NCBI RefSeq assembly: GCF_902167145.1
Contig: NC_050101.1
Coordinates: 130,912,990 to 130,976,989 of the forward strand
Source of the DNA: Zea mays
Taxonomy: Eukaryota > Streptophyta > Magnoliopsida > Poales > Poaceae
Direction of reading: 5' to 3'
DNA: 64,000 bases
Under the pieces are notes generated by a model. It saw only the letters and a list, made by a program, of their open reading frames with translations. It was not told the DNA's origin and did not search any database. Shown one piece after another: positions 23,871 to 35,200 of this stretch. Within the stretch, counting starts at the first letter, position 1, and every line of letters begins with the position of its first letter. The position numbers and the translations under genes were made by a program.

Positions 23871-25784
23871 TAAGTGATTTTTCTGATTGTTTCTGACATC
23901 CCTCCCCCTCCTCCGACTGGCTTGGCTGATGGGTTGTTCTCTTTCCATGGTCACGCACAGTTGCCGCTGTTAGGCCCAGGTCCTTAAGGGGAGCGTGAGG
24001 TCGTTATGTATCTGTCTGGTCGTCGATATGCTGGTGTTTGGAACCCAAGCAGAGCAGCCTTCTCTCTGGTCCCCTTGGCATCGCTTGCCAGTACAGTCCG
24101 TAGTCGTCATCAGCGTTGTTCGGTAGCCGGTCCATTCTCCGGCCTTTGGTGGTGATGATGACAAAAACTGGAAGCCGTAGGGATAATAGAGAGAGGCCGT
24201 GCACAAGTGATTTATTACAGGATCTCAGAACTAGGAACACGACATATCTTCTTGGCATGCATACCAAGTGGAGTATGAGTACGATCCACAATCCAGGTGC
24301 TTGTCTGCTAGTAAAAGTGTAAAACCGTCAGGTGGTGAAGCTCTGTAGCCATGGCTAGCTGTCCTTTGCAGTTCCTCGGTAATTTTTTATCCTCATGCTT
24401 TTGTGTTATAATTTAATTATAGCATCACATTGTAGCCATTGGCTTTTTTATAGCATGATATGTAAATTCTTGTTTGGGCAGAAATGCAAATAGAGCAGCC
24501 TGACAGATTTATTTTCTATCAGAATTGTAGCCTATAGTCGAGAAGCACTGAGATGTATAATATAAATATATTCATTCGTCCGCCACATTAGTGCTTGATT
24601 TGTGCATATAATAATTTTATCCGCCACACTGAGTGTGCCTATAGTCGAGAAGCACTAAGATGCTAGTTGGAGCTAGCGTCCTTGTTCAAACAAAGCATCG
24701 TAGAACTGTTTGGATCTACATATTGAATTGATGGCTAGGTGCATGCATTGGTACTTGAACAGCAGGGCTTTTCTGAACCTCTGATCAGCAGAATCCAACA
24801 TCTGTTTTTCTCAAACTGTTATGATTTTAAATCGCGGGTACTTGTTAGTATCCATGCACAGCACACAGTGTGGCCGTATGGTGAACAAATCTATTTTCAG
24901 ATTTGCGCTCAGCTCATCGTGTGTGGTGTACCTAATTAAGCTTCCGTTTCTTTTCTGTATTCTTTCTTTCTTTTTTATAAGGGTGCTCCTGTTATTAGCA
25001 AATCTTGGAGAATGCATGCAAGTTCTTCTTTATTTGTATCACTATCTCTTAGCACAGTTCTCTAACTTTCAATGCACGTACAAGTCTATTTTTTTTAAAA
25101 AAAACTGTCTATATATGGGGGCACACAGAATTCTGTGGACGTGTGCATCAATCATCACATGCTGTTATGCCTGATGTCACGTGGATTGGTGTTCGATCTC
25201 GTGAATTTGAGCTGTCCTCCATTCCTCCTGCATGATAGATATACTAGACATTTGGAACTGTTTTTTTGGCAGCTACATATATACCTACTGACAGACATTT
25301 GGAACTGTTTTTTTGTGTGTGTTCAGGTTACTGAATTGGAACGAAAAAATCCATAAAGTGCTGAAGACTAAGTGGATCGAGCGCGCGCGAGGGTTGTCGT
25401 AAAATGTCCACCGTTATTAAAAGGGCTAATAAATTCCCAATCGATTGTAGCTACATGCATGAAGGAGTGCACACAGTGTCCCCAGCTATTTCATGCAAGC
25501 ATCCGCACAAGTGTCCTACTATATGTTATTGTGTTCTAATACTTGAGACTTTTATTATGACTATGTATGAGATATTATCTCTTATTAGTACTGAATGAGA
25601 TGTGTCTTATTATGACTATGGATGAGACTTTTGTGATGTAATTGATGAGACTATAGATTTAAATATTGTTATGTGATTGTGTGTGAGATGTTTTATGTGA
25701 AAATATATTGTGCTATATATTTGTTATGATGTGGAATGTGGTGTAAAATAAAAATAAACAGCATTTGTAATGCTGGTCAAATTA

Positions 25785-26110
25785 ACTTCCTAGAGGCTTA
25801 TTGGGCCGTAGGAAGTTAGCCAGCTAACTTCCTAGGGCTACAGTCAGCCGTAGGAAGTTAGTCGTAGGAAGTTAGTCAGCTGACGGCGCTGACGGCGTGA
25901 AGCTATTAACTTCCGAGAACCTACTAACTTCCGAGAGGCTTCTTTGGCTGTAGGAAGTTAGCTAACTTCCTAGAGGGCTCTAGGAAGTTAAGCTAACTTC
26001 CGACAAAAAAAATCCGAGAGCCAAACTTCCGACGGGATGACTTAACTTCCGAGAGTTTAGCTAACTTCCTAGAGTTTAAGGATAACTTCCTAGGGTTTAG
26101 GCTCTAGGAA
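25785..26110. repeat. Right sub-terminal repeat array of the CACTA element
   Basis: About eighteen copies of AACTTCC(T/G)A or TAGGAAGTTA occur, spaced irregularly up to the right terminal repeat. This mirrors the left array. Several carry AACTTCCGA, a one-base variant. Confidence 0.85.
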
Positions 26111-26937
26111 GTTCACTATTTTGGTGTAGTGTAACTTTACTAAACCTGACAAATAAAACTGGATTTTTAAGGATCCACTATTAGTAAGCATTTCTGCAAA
26201 CAGAGTCTTTGACTATTGATAAGCCTTACCTTGACTCCCTTAAAAGCCAGCATTTCCTTGAGAGTCTTTTACGTTGACGAGTAAGACTTGCGAAAGTACA
26301 CTTCGTACTCAGGGCTTTGTCCCATGTTGTTTTAGGTGAGGAAGCGGCAAACTTTTGCTACTTTTGTTCAAAGGTGGTGCCCAAAGAAGAAAACCAGGAG
26401 TGAAGCTTCGGGAGGAAGGGTGCTCCGTTAAAAACTTTTGTTTAATGTTTATCGGGAGGGGTTTTTGCCTCCCAGGTTATGTAATAATAATACTTAGCAC
26501 TCTTATATTTCGTTCTGGTCTGTAATAAACACTACTGTAATATAAGGTAAGTTATGGTAATTGCTTCCGCATTTCCGTACCTCCGATGTATTGTAATGTC
26601 TACGTGACGGGTGAAACGCTCTTGGGCAAGGTAAGAAATTCGGGTACCGAACTTGTCAAGTGATCAGGTACACTTGCAGGGTTGTCTGAGGTCTGTTGGA
26701 CAAGGACAATTGTAGGTGGGCCTAATGACTTGGGAGGTTCCGTCACAGGTGTGGTGCGGATGGTCCGTACTCAGGGGTCGGACGGTCTGCGCCTTCTGTA
26801 GCTGGTCCAGCCTTTTTAGCTGGGTTGTCTGCTATACCTGCAGGGTGCTATACAAGTGTTGTTTTATTTTCTATTTTTATGGTTGTTTGCTTTTCCTCAA
26901 TGGCCTTTGGTCTCCATTTCTTTTGCGGTGGCGGGTA

Positions 26938-29900
26938 TTATGGATGTGTGTCATTGAATATCTTTTCCGCCTCCTTTTCCTGGTTCTCTTTTGCTCTTAG
27001 GCGTTGTAATTTTCTCTTTTGGGACCGTGTCAATCCTGCTGGGCACCATCGAGGCATGGAGTATTTTGGATCGGCTGTTTTGATGGTAGCTGTATCTTCT
27101 TTTTTGGTTGTGTTGGCCGATTCACCAAAAATCATCGGCCCCTCATTATCTTCCTGTATGATGACATCTGTAGTACCTATTTTGATGATATCCTTTTTTG
27201 TTGTTCTTTTGGTCGCTGCAGGCATATGCCCCCCTACCGGATTGGTCGGCCTCTTAGGCCGAGTACTCCGACAATCTTGTTGGGCCTGTGTCTGGTGATC
27301 GGATTGAGCGATGCTCAATTGGTCTTGTACTGGAGGTGCCAACCTGTTGAATACATATGTTTGGGGTGCCCCCCAAGCGGGGTACTGTGGCATCCCAAAT
27401 GGATATGGTGGCATGCCCCACATTTGATTTGGGACATATGGTGGAGGTAAATATGTGTATGGATATGGCATAGGTGGATAAGGGAGCGAAGGTGTCCATG
27501 TAGGTATGTTAGGTCTCAATTGTACAGTATGACTTTTCATTTCTTCCGATTGGTGGGGTGGTCCAATCGGCGTTACCTGACGTTGCTCATGAATGGGTGA
27601 GCGGGGTCGCTTTGCTGGCTGGTCACTGGGGCCGGCCTTCTTTTTCATATATTTGGACAACAATTGATCGAAAGTCGGGCCGGATTTGACCAGCCGACCA
27701 GCTGCTTTAAATGTATTTGTTTTCCACGTACCTATCTCTGGTCGTCGTGGTTTGAAGGTACGCGGTCATTGCGGGTTCTGCGTCGGACTGTCCGAGATGC
27801 ACAGCACGGGCTCCTACCCCTTGGTCTGCGCTTGCCCCCCAGCGCTAGAGGTCGTGATGGTCACCTTAAGAGTCTTCCCTCCATCGGGAGTCTTCTCAGC
27901 CACTACTTTCCTGCAAGAAATTTTATGATTCCCATCGGCCTCTCTTGCGTTGCCGATGATTATCTCTTTGTCTTTGCCCTTATCGACTGTGTTTGGCCGA
28001 ATTAGGACCCTCTTTCCCTCGAAGTCGATCATGTTCATCGGAAAGGGCTCCGTGTCTACCTGCATTTTCTGAAATTTCAATCGTCCTTCGTTAATGGCCA
28101 ATTGAATCTGTCGACGGAATACATTACAATCATTAGTGGCATGAGAAAATGAATTATGCCACGTGCAGTATGCACGACGTTTTAGCTCGTCGGCGGATGG
28201 AACAGTGTGATTTATTTTAATGTTGCCATTTTTGAGTAATTCATCAAATATTTTATCACATTTACCAACATTAAATGTAAACTTAACTTCCTCTTGCCGT
28301 TTCTTTTGAACCGGCTGCAAGGAAGATCAAGCCGAAGATTTGGCCTGCTTTGGCCAAATCATTTCAGCAGCATATACCTCTGTTGATTCGTCGTCCGAGC
28401 TACTTTGGTCACATTCTACTATATGGACATTGTTACGAATGGTTTTGGCAGTCTCTTTGCTTCGGCTTTCACAGGCCAAAGCTCTCTAGTGTAATTGTGC
28501 TAGCGTGAAAAATTGGATGCCTTCTAATCTTTCTCTTAAATAGTACCGCAATCCATTGAAGGCTAATCCTGCTAGCTGCTTTTCTGCTAAGTGAATCTAA
28601 AAGCATCAGTTTCTTGTATCCCAGAATCTCCGGATGTAATCATTAACCGATTTGTCTTTCGCTTGTCGCAAGGCTACTAAATCTAATTCATAGTCACCGG
28701 AGAAAAAGTGATCATGGAATTTTTATTCTAAATCCCCCCATGACAAAATAGAATTAGGAGGTAAAGTGGCGTACCATGCGAACGTGGTTCCTGTTAAAGA
28801 TAATGAAAATAAACGTACGCGGAATGCTTCTGTGTCGGCCAATTCTCCTAATTGTGCTAGAAACTGGCCTATGTGTTCGCGCGTGTTTTTTCCTTGGTCA
28901 CCCGAAAATTTTGAGAATTCGGGTATCCTGGTTCCCTGTGGGTATGGGTGGTGATCAAATCGGTTGTCATAAGGTTTCCGATATGATTGCCCCCCAGGGA
29001 CCATGCTTACTCCGAGCTTATCTCAGAATGCCCCAGCTATTTCTTCCCTTACTATATCGATGACAGCCGGTGCGAGACCACCGGCTCTCTAGTCAAACAT
29101 AGGTGGGGTTAGCTGGATATTAGCGTGTTGTCTTCCCCCCCCCCATTGGTTTGAGCTATGTGGTGCATTGCCATTTGCGCTATATGGCTCATAGAATTGA
29201 TCGTTCCTTTCCGGCCTTCTAGGCGGGGCCGGAAAGCTTTCCTGGGCTCGAGATTTTGTATTAATGGGCTGATGCATCGCATAGTGTGATGGGAAGTGTT
29301 GCTGGGACGGGTGAGGATTCAGGTAACAATCCTCCTCAAATAAGTCATGCGCGGACTGTCCGTACATTGGTCCGGACCGTCCGTGATTATATGCGGACCG
29401 TCCGTCGTTGTATGCGGATGGTCCAACTAGGTAGTTTAGATTATGTGTCATATGTTGTGGCTCGGGTGCATGTCTGGGTAACTCATTAAAAATGGGCCCG
29501 ACTGTGGCTGGCCCGGACGGTCCGCGCTCACGGGCGGACGGTTCGGACATGTGCAGATCGGCTGATTTACGGTTGCTCAGGGTATGTGTCCATCGGCATC
29601 CCATAAAGGGGTTGTGACTGGTCGTGACAACCTATAGCCGATGCATTACGCGTGTTACCCCCTAATTCAACCTCGTGCGAAGGAAAATTTGCTATATTAG
29701 ATTTATCAAATGCACGTACTAGTCTCCTATAATCGTTTTGCATACCCCCTATGATATTTTGCATTTGTTCATGCTGTTCATCTACATAATTCTTAAGAGA
29801 TTATAGCTCGTTTGTATTACTTACATTGGGGATATCTGGTGTGGGTCGGAGCGAAGCCGGATCCATCGCCCGTTGTCAGACGACCTTATTGTTCCTGTCC

Positions 29901-30055
29901 ACCTTGAAGTTGGCCAGAAACTTTGCTCTCGCCTCTTGAATCAGCTGCTCCTTATGCTCCTCGAACTGGAGCTGTTCGTCAGCCGACAAGGTTTCCCAAG
30001 TCGGCTCTATAATGTTGTTGGGGGAGACTTCAGAACTATCCCTTGAACCGGCCAT
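26938..30055 (-). pseudogene. gypsy gag, degenerate (copy A)
   Basis: The minus-strand gag starts with ATG at 30055 (MAGSRDSSEVSPNN). It continues through Glu/Gln-rich sequence, a Pro/Gln/Tyr-rich region, a retrotransposon gag core (FAWYATLPPNSILSWGDLE, about 28780-28720), a cysteine/histidine cluster (YCTWHNSFSHATNDC, about 28170) and a basic C-terminus (RWCPAGLTRSQKRKLQR) to the stop at 26938. Several in-frame stops and at least one frameshift near 29570-29600 break it. Upstream and downstream pieces otherwise share one frame. The core matches the retrotransposon gag family by motif. Repeated CGGACGGTCCG palindromes occur within it. Confidence 0.75.
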
Positions 30056-30084
30056 TGAGGGCCGATTTGATGGGTAGATGTGTT

Positions 30085-30103
30085 GTCCCCAGCGGAGTCG
30101 CCA
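30085..30103 (-). other. Primer binding site of minus-strand gypsy copy A
   Basis: On the minus strand it reads TGGCGACTCCGCTGGGGAC, seven bases from the LTR end. A near-identical site with one base changed lies next to copy B. The tRNA that matches was not worked out. Confidence 0.6.
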
Positions 30104-30110
30104 AAAAGTA

Positions 30111-30679
30111 TGTTGACACCTTTTTAGGACGCCAATCACTCAACACAAACCAGCGACGGTGCTCTCTACATAGGGGCGGACGGTCCGCGGCCTAGCGCGA
30201 GGCTAGATTTTCTTGTCTGACGGCCGGACGGTCCGCGCGTGCACAGGGGCGGGGGAAGATCGCCGGCGGCGTCTGGATCTCGCTCCCGGGAGGGACCCCG
30301 TCGGGGAGGAGAGATTCTAGGAGTTGTCTAGGCTCGGGCAGGCCGACCTAGACTCCTCTAATCGACGTAGAGTCGAAGAGAAGCGGAGAATTTGGGGATC
30401 GAGAGGCTAAACTAGAACTAGACTAGAACTACTCCTAATTGTATAGGAAATAAATGCGAAATAGAAGTGTTATTGATTCGATTGATGATTACAAATCGGC
30501 CGTATACCTCTCTATCTATAGAGGGGGGCTGGACCATTTACAAACTAATTTCCGAGCAAATTCCATGAATCTAGCTAACAACCGTAGCACAAAACTCGGA
30601 ACCCTAAACTGCTCTGCGCACGCACGGACCGTCCGACCTCAGGGCCGGACCGTTCGCCCTCTCAATTTGGTTCCCAACA
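30111..30679 (-). repeat. 5' LTR of minus-strand gypsy copy A
   Basis: The 569-bp LTR starts TGTTGGGAACC (minus strand, 30679) and ends GGTGTCAACA (30111). It is similar along most of its length to the LTR at 57434-58003, including the segment CTAGAACTAGACTAGAAC. It contains CGGACGGTCCGC palindromes. The gypsy element continues to the left. Confidence 0.8.
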
Positions 30680-31300
30680 GGTATGAACCCGTGTTTGCTA
30701 CTGCTCCTAGGGTGGCCAAAGAAGGGGATCCGTTGGTGGATGAGTGGTGGTTGGCTGACAGGCAAGCTTATGCTGTATTACTTAAGCAAAAGTTGGCTTT
30801 TGCCGAGAACAGAATGAAAATATAGGCTGACAAGAAGAGGACTGATAAAGAATTCTAAGTTGGTGAATTTGTGTTAGTAAAACTTCAGCCATATGTGCAA
30901 ACTACAGTTGTTAGTCGACCTTATCCTAAATTGGCTTTGAAATATTTTGGTCCTTTCAAGGTTCTTCAGAAGATTGATTGGTGGCTTACAAACTGGAACT
31001 TCCACCTTCCTCCCAAATTCACACAGCCATGTTTCACAACTCAAGGTTTTTACTCCTTATACTCCTGTGTATTCAGACTTGTCTCAGATTGTGGACTTGT
31101 CTGGAGTGGATGTGAAACCTATGAAGATACTAGAAAGGAGGTTGGTGCGTCGGGGCAATCATCTAGTTGTCCAAGTGAAGGTGATGTGGTCTCATTTTGC
31201 TGATGCAGTGACTACATGGGAGGACTATGATGTGCTCAAGACCTGGTTCTCTACTGCTTTTGATTGGGACAATCAAACTCCAGGCGAGGTGAAGATGTGA
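30680..31300 (+). pseudogene. gypsy integrase C-terminus and chromodomain fragment
   Basis: Plus-strand reading frames, broken by stops (for example 30823-30825 and 30856-30858) and a frameshift near 30980-31030, give the C-terminal integrase region (VGEFVLVKLQPY, KYFGPFKVLQKI) and a chromodomain (MKILERRLVRRGNH, VMWSHFADAVTTWEDY), ending at TGA 31298-31300. Only the last part of pol is present. The 5' side is cut by the minus-strand gypsy element, which suggests this is the oldest layer of the stack. Confidence 0.75.
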
Positions 31301-31770
31301 AGCCTAGGTAATGCATGTGCGTTGGGGATCTATGTGTGGGGATTAATGAGCTGTCAGTGAGCTGTTAGTAAGCTATTAGTTAACTGTCAGAAGGATTAGC
31401 TGTCAATGAGCTGGGATAAGGGCATGTTAATCGGCCTTGTAAGAGAGAATCACTCCTATAAATACTTATACTTGGTGATTGTGAAGAGAACAAAAATAAT
31501 ACAACCGAATACCAAATTCGAAGTTGACTTACCTATAACTAACTCAGCTGGTGAGGTCCTCGGCTCATCGCCCGCAGTGACCTCACTGTTGCTGGAAATC
31601 TCACGCCGGAGTGAAATCCCCTTCCCACGGCCAGGGGGTGATCACACAGAGCTGATCGGCAGCATGCAACAGCTTGGGGTAACGGCGACGCGCAGCAGCA
31701 CGGGGGAACGTCGACATGCGAAGGGGCGAAGCTGCAGCCAACGTGGCGGTGCAGGTGAGCCCAAACCCTA
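31301..31770 (+). repeat. Probable 3' LTR remnant of the old gypsy element
   Basis: Immediately after the pol stop comes a non-coding stretch with a TATA box, CCTATAAATACTTATAC, at 31453-31469 and a splice-site-like AT-rich then GC-rich pattern, as expected of an LTR. The exact borders cannot be set because the partner LTR is absent. The stretch from 31770 to 32234 shows no gene and probably includes the 3' UTR of the neighbouring minus-strand gene. Confidence 0.45.
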
Positions 31771-32234
31771 ATTCTAGATACCATATCGTTTTTGGGAGAA
31801 AAATATTGTGTGTGTTCTCCCTGCACACACACACATCTGGTTTATATTGACTATATGTAAAAAGGCCCTTAGAAAAGTTGTAAATACAACAACATCGGGC
31901 ATGGACAAACAGAGAATTGTGATATGTTGTTTGATTTGTTGCCTAACTTGCTATAATTTACCTAACTTTTTTGGCTAAAGTTAGTTTTTCAATTTAGACA
32001 ACTAACCTTAGACAAACTATGGCACCAATTTTCCTTTCATTCCATCGCATACATTGGAACCTTCGTCATACACATGTAGATTCATGATTGCACTGATTTT
32101 ACATTCTAAAAGAAATGAACAACATAAAGCGTCGAATTTCAGTTCAATTCAAACTCCCACAACATAACGTACACTGAAAAGCCAAATACATACACTACTA
32201 TTAAACTAGTACTATTACCAAAGGAATGGAACCA

Positions 32235-35200
32235 TCAAGCATGGTCTCCAAGTATCCTTGTGCTTGCTGTAGGAGCGCGAATAGGACTTCTCTGAGAGGA
32301 AACCCTATTTCTATCCATGGGTCTCAGACATTTTGCAATGCCACTTGACAAAAGAACTGCGATCACAAGGTATACCACGACACCGAGCACTAGACCATAC
32401 ACATAGACTGAAGTCCTGAATTTTCTGCAGCTTCCAGCAGCAAAAGCAGTCATGAGGGCCAGCAGGTCCAGTATCATGATCAAGTGCAGTACTTCAAGTG
32501 GCACGGCCTTCTTCCGGGCAGATTTGTTCAACAGGAACATGACTACGACAATAGATGCCATGAACGAGATAGAGTTGAAGCAGAAGAATATTTCGTAGCG
32601 CCGAGGATTAATATCAAGGAGAACAGGATTGCCTGCCAAATGACCTTTGTTATCAGACCACAAGGCACCAGGTGGTTTCAGGCCAGGATTGCCTTCCACA
32701 TGGCCTTCATTGTCGTCGGACCAGAAACCACCGGGTGGGTTGAGACCAGCTTGATACGTGATGGAGGCAGCTAAAACTGCAAGCAGCATCAAATACTTGT
32801 GCCTCTTCCGAACTTTTTTCTCGGGACGACCTGAGCTTTCTTTCTGTTTAGAAGTGTCTCCATGCCAGGCCTTGTCCGTCCCAAAAAGCAGCTGGAGCAG
32901 ACGTTCTATAAACTGTCCAGTTGGTCCTCTGAGACTGTCTTGCGTACAGGAGAGAAGAAGCACTTGAATCACAAGAGCAATCAGAACTGCAACAGCAATG
33001 ACGATGAGATAGATAGATTCTCTTGCTTTCCTAGAGCTTCCTGCAGAGTAGGCAATCAAGAGGCTCACCAAGCCCACCACCAAACACACTCTTAGCGCAT
33101 AGGACTTGATACCATGCTCGCAGGATTCCTTGTTCACAAGCAGTATTGTGATAACTACAGATGCCACGAATGAGAGTGAGTTTGAGTAGTAGAAAACATC
33201 ATAGCGCTTGGAATTGTTGTGCTGAAGGATTGGGTCTCCTGGTTTACCACTGGCTGAGCTATCATCAGACCATACACCTCCTGGAGGGTTGATGCCAGCT
33301 TGGTACGTGACTGTTGCAGCTAGAACAGCAAGCATCAACAGTAGATTGCGCCTCCGCTCCCAGGTCTTGTCATCGGCATCACTCCTCTGGCTTTGCCCAG
33401 CCTCACAATCACTACCATTACCATCAATTCCCCGGTTCCGAAACGAAGCCTTTGTCCATATGTATCTGCAGGAGAAATTCTCAATCTTCTGTGCCACGAC
33501 CTTCTTGCACCCTTCAGGGATTACATGTGTTGCTATCAGAACATGAACAGCAACATAAACCAGCACAAGGCATACCAACAGCCATATGTATATGGAGCTC
33601 TTCGTCCCCCTACTACTCCCCATAATGTAAGACCCTGTTAGAGCAAGAAGATCAACTATCATAGCCATCTGCAGCGCATATCGTTTTATGCCCTTGTAGC
33701 TCATCCTCCGGTTCAGGAGCATGATGATCATGACAAGGGATGCCACAAAGGCGATGGCGTTTAAATAGAAGAATGCAATATAGCGTCGATGGCGAGTATC
33801 CTCAAGGATGGGATCACCCGGTAAATGATAGGGACGATGATGGGTGCTCTTAGGTGAATTGTTGGTACCTCTTTGTGTCCAGAAACCACCTGGTGGATTT
33901 AAACCTGATTGATACGCCAGGGATACTGCAAGAATGGCTAGAAGAAGGAGGTATGTCCGGGACTTCTTCAGATGTTCATCAGTTGGATTGGCACCAGCAT
34001 TTACATCACCGTCGTCTTGTCTGGGAGTTACTTCATACATGCCAACGTTGCCATTTTCAACAGGTCTGGCCACATTATTGGTTCTGAAACTCTCAATCTC
34101 ATTGGCTTGCAAATGCTGCTCCGAAGCTTCTTTCTCTTCCTTGAAACTGTTGGTGGCTCCATTATGGTTATTGGGTGCAATGTCGGACAAGCACTCCACG
34201 GTTGTGGATTCTTGATCTTCAGTAGAAAAAGTTTGCCTGATCAAATTTTGAACTACATGGTTATCTACCGATTGATGCTCATGATTGGACATACCAGCCA
34301 CAGTAGTGGGAGTTTTAAGACCATCCACCAAGGAAGATTGTTGTTCCTCCATATTTGCATCTTGTATGTTTTCTGCAGGGTTGAGAGTCAGAGTTAGACA
34401 TATTGGTATTAGCATTTGTACCTCACTAAAATATCATAAAAGGATCACCTGTTTCAGTTTCAGTCATAGCCTCGTTTGCAGCTGAATTTGGGTCTGTAGA
34501 CTGACTTCCCAGCTTGCACATGACACTGCTGCTATTTTCTGCTTGCTTCTCATTTACAGATGCATGCTCTGAGATGGACACAACCTCAATGTTTGTAGGT
34601 TGTTGTTTGCCTGGACTCTGCTGCTCCCCAGGGCATTCACCCTCTTCAATATCTGGAGCTAGCTGATGGTATGGAAGCTGGTATTCTGGCACTCTAGCAG
34701 TTTCTGCTTCTGCTTCACCTTTTATGCTCTCTTCAGTTTGCTGATGACTTGCAATAGAATTCTCTCCCTCCGGATTTCTTGATCTCTTTCTGCCATGGTT
34801 CGACGAAAAGACCCGGCCAAATCTGTCGATGCACCTCATAATATCTGGCTTGATCTTCTTCCCAAACCACTCTGCTACAGATCTGTTAACAAAGATCCCA
34901 GCTAAAACTGCAAAGCAGATCCATACTAGAACAGCCACTAAAACAGCAGAGACAGATGTGACCACACTCCTACAGCTTCCTGCAGCATATGCTCCAACAA
35001 GGCCCAATATGTCGACAACAACACACACGGTCACCGCTCTGGATCTGATGCCATGCCGACTCAGTTCTGGGCTTAGAAGCAGTATGATTGTGACCAAAGA
35101 CGCAACGAAGGAAGTCGAGTTGCAAACAACAAAAGTATTATATCGAGGAAGGTTTCCAGAGCGAAGCATAGATGTAGCTGGAGTTTTGTTCTCATCATTT

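Larger units (their letters stand above)
22931..26131. mobile_element. Non-autonomous CACTA transposon (3.2 kb)
   Basis: The ends are inverted repeats, CACTACACCAAAAT at 22931 and ATTTTGGTGTAGTG ending at 26131, flanked by a TAA duplication (22928-22930 and 26132-26134). A three-base duplication and CACTA termini define the superfamily (En/Spm). Both ends carry arrays of a short sub-terminal motif, AACTTCCTA, in both orientations. No TNPD-type transposase or TnpA-like protein is recognisable inside, so it depends on proteins in trans. It sits in the chromovirus 3' LTR. Confidence 0.93.
1..26747 (+). mobile_element. Tekay-like Ty3/gypsy chromovirus, 3' part, interrupted by three insertions
   Basis: This is the 3' portion of a gypsy LTR retrotransposon whose 5' half lies left of the window. 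In order it shows the RT connection and RNase H (1-433), the integrase and chromodomain (9311-10890), a G-rich polypurine tract (about 11033-11043) and a 3' LTR starting TGTAACACCC at 11044 and ending in CA at 26747. Removing the copia and CACTA insertions leaves an LTR of about 3990 bp. Long LTRs beginning TGTAACACCC and a C-terminal chromodomain fit the Tekay clade (maize Prem1/Tekay type). The order of domains identifies it as gypsy. The exact family is not assigned. Stop codons in pol and a changed catalytic residue show that it is dead. Its right end lies in the gag region of a minus-strand gypsy element. Confidence 0.85.
11044..26747 (+). repeat. 3' LTR of the chromovirus, split into three pieces
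   Basis: LTR sequence is present at 11044-11188, 19693-22930 and 26135-26747, about 4 kb once insertions and duplicated target sites are removed. It starts TGTAACACCC and ends GTTCCGTCACA. The middle piece carries a probable core promoter at 20853-20860. No protein-coding function is seen in it. The pieces are non-coding, with AT-rich parts (21480-21960) and a GC-rich part around 20600-21300. Confidence 0.8.
26748..30679 (-). mobile_element. Minus-strand gypsy element, 5' LTR and gag region
   Basis: Read on the minus strand this gives a 5' LTR (30679-30111), a PBS-like sequence (30103-30085) and gag running to 26748, where the chromovirus begins. Its pol would lie left of the window, beyond the chromovirus. 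A second truncated copy of the same family is at 56346-58003 with a 570-bp LTR. The gag core domain and the PBS position identify an LTR element. Family and lineage are not assigned. The 5' end touches an older plus-strand gypsy integrase fragment at 30680, so this element was probably inserted there. Confidence 0.8.

Noticed and set aside
31800..31835. CA-repeat near 31825 as a regulatory site
   Set aside because: Only a short (AC) run in non-coding DNA, with nothing to tie it to a function.
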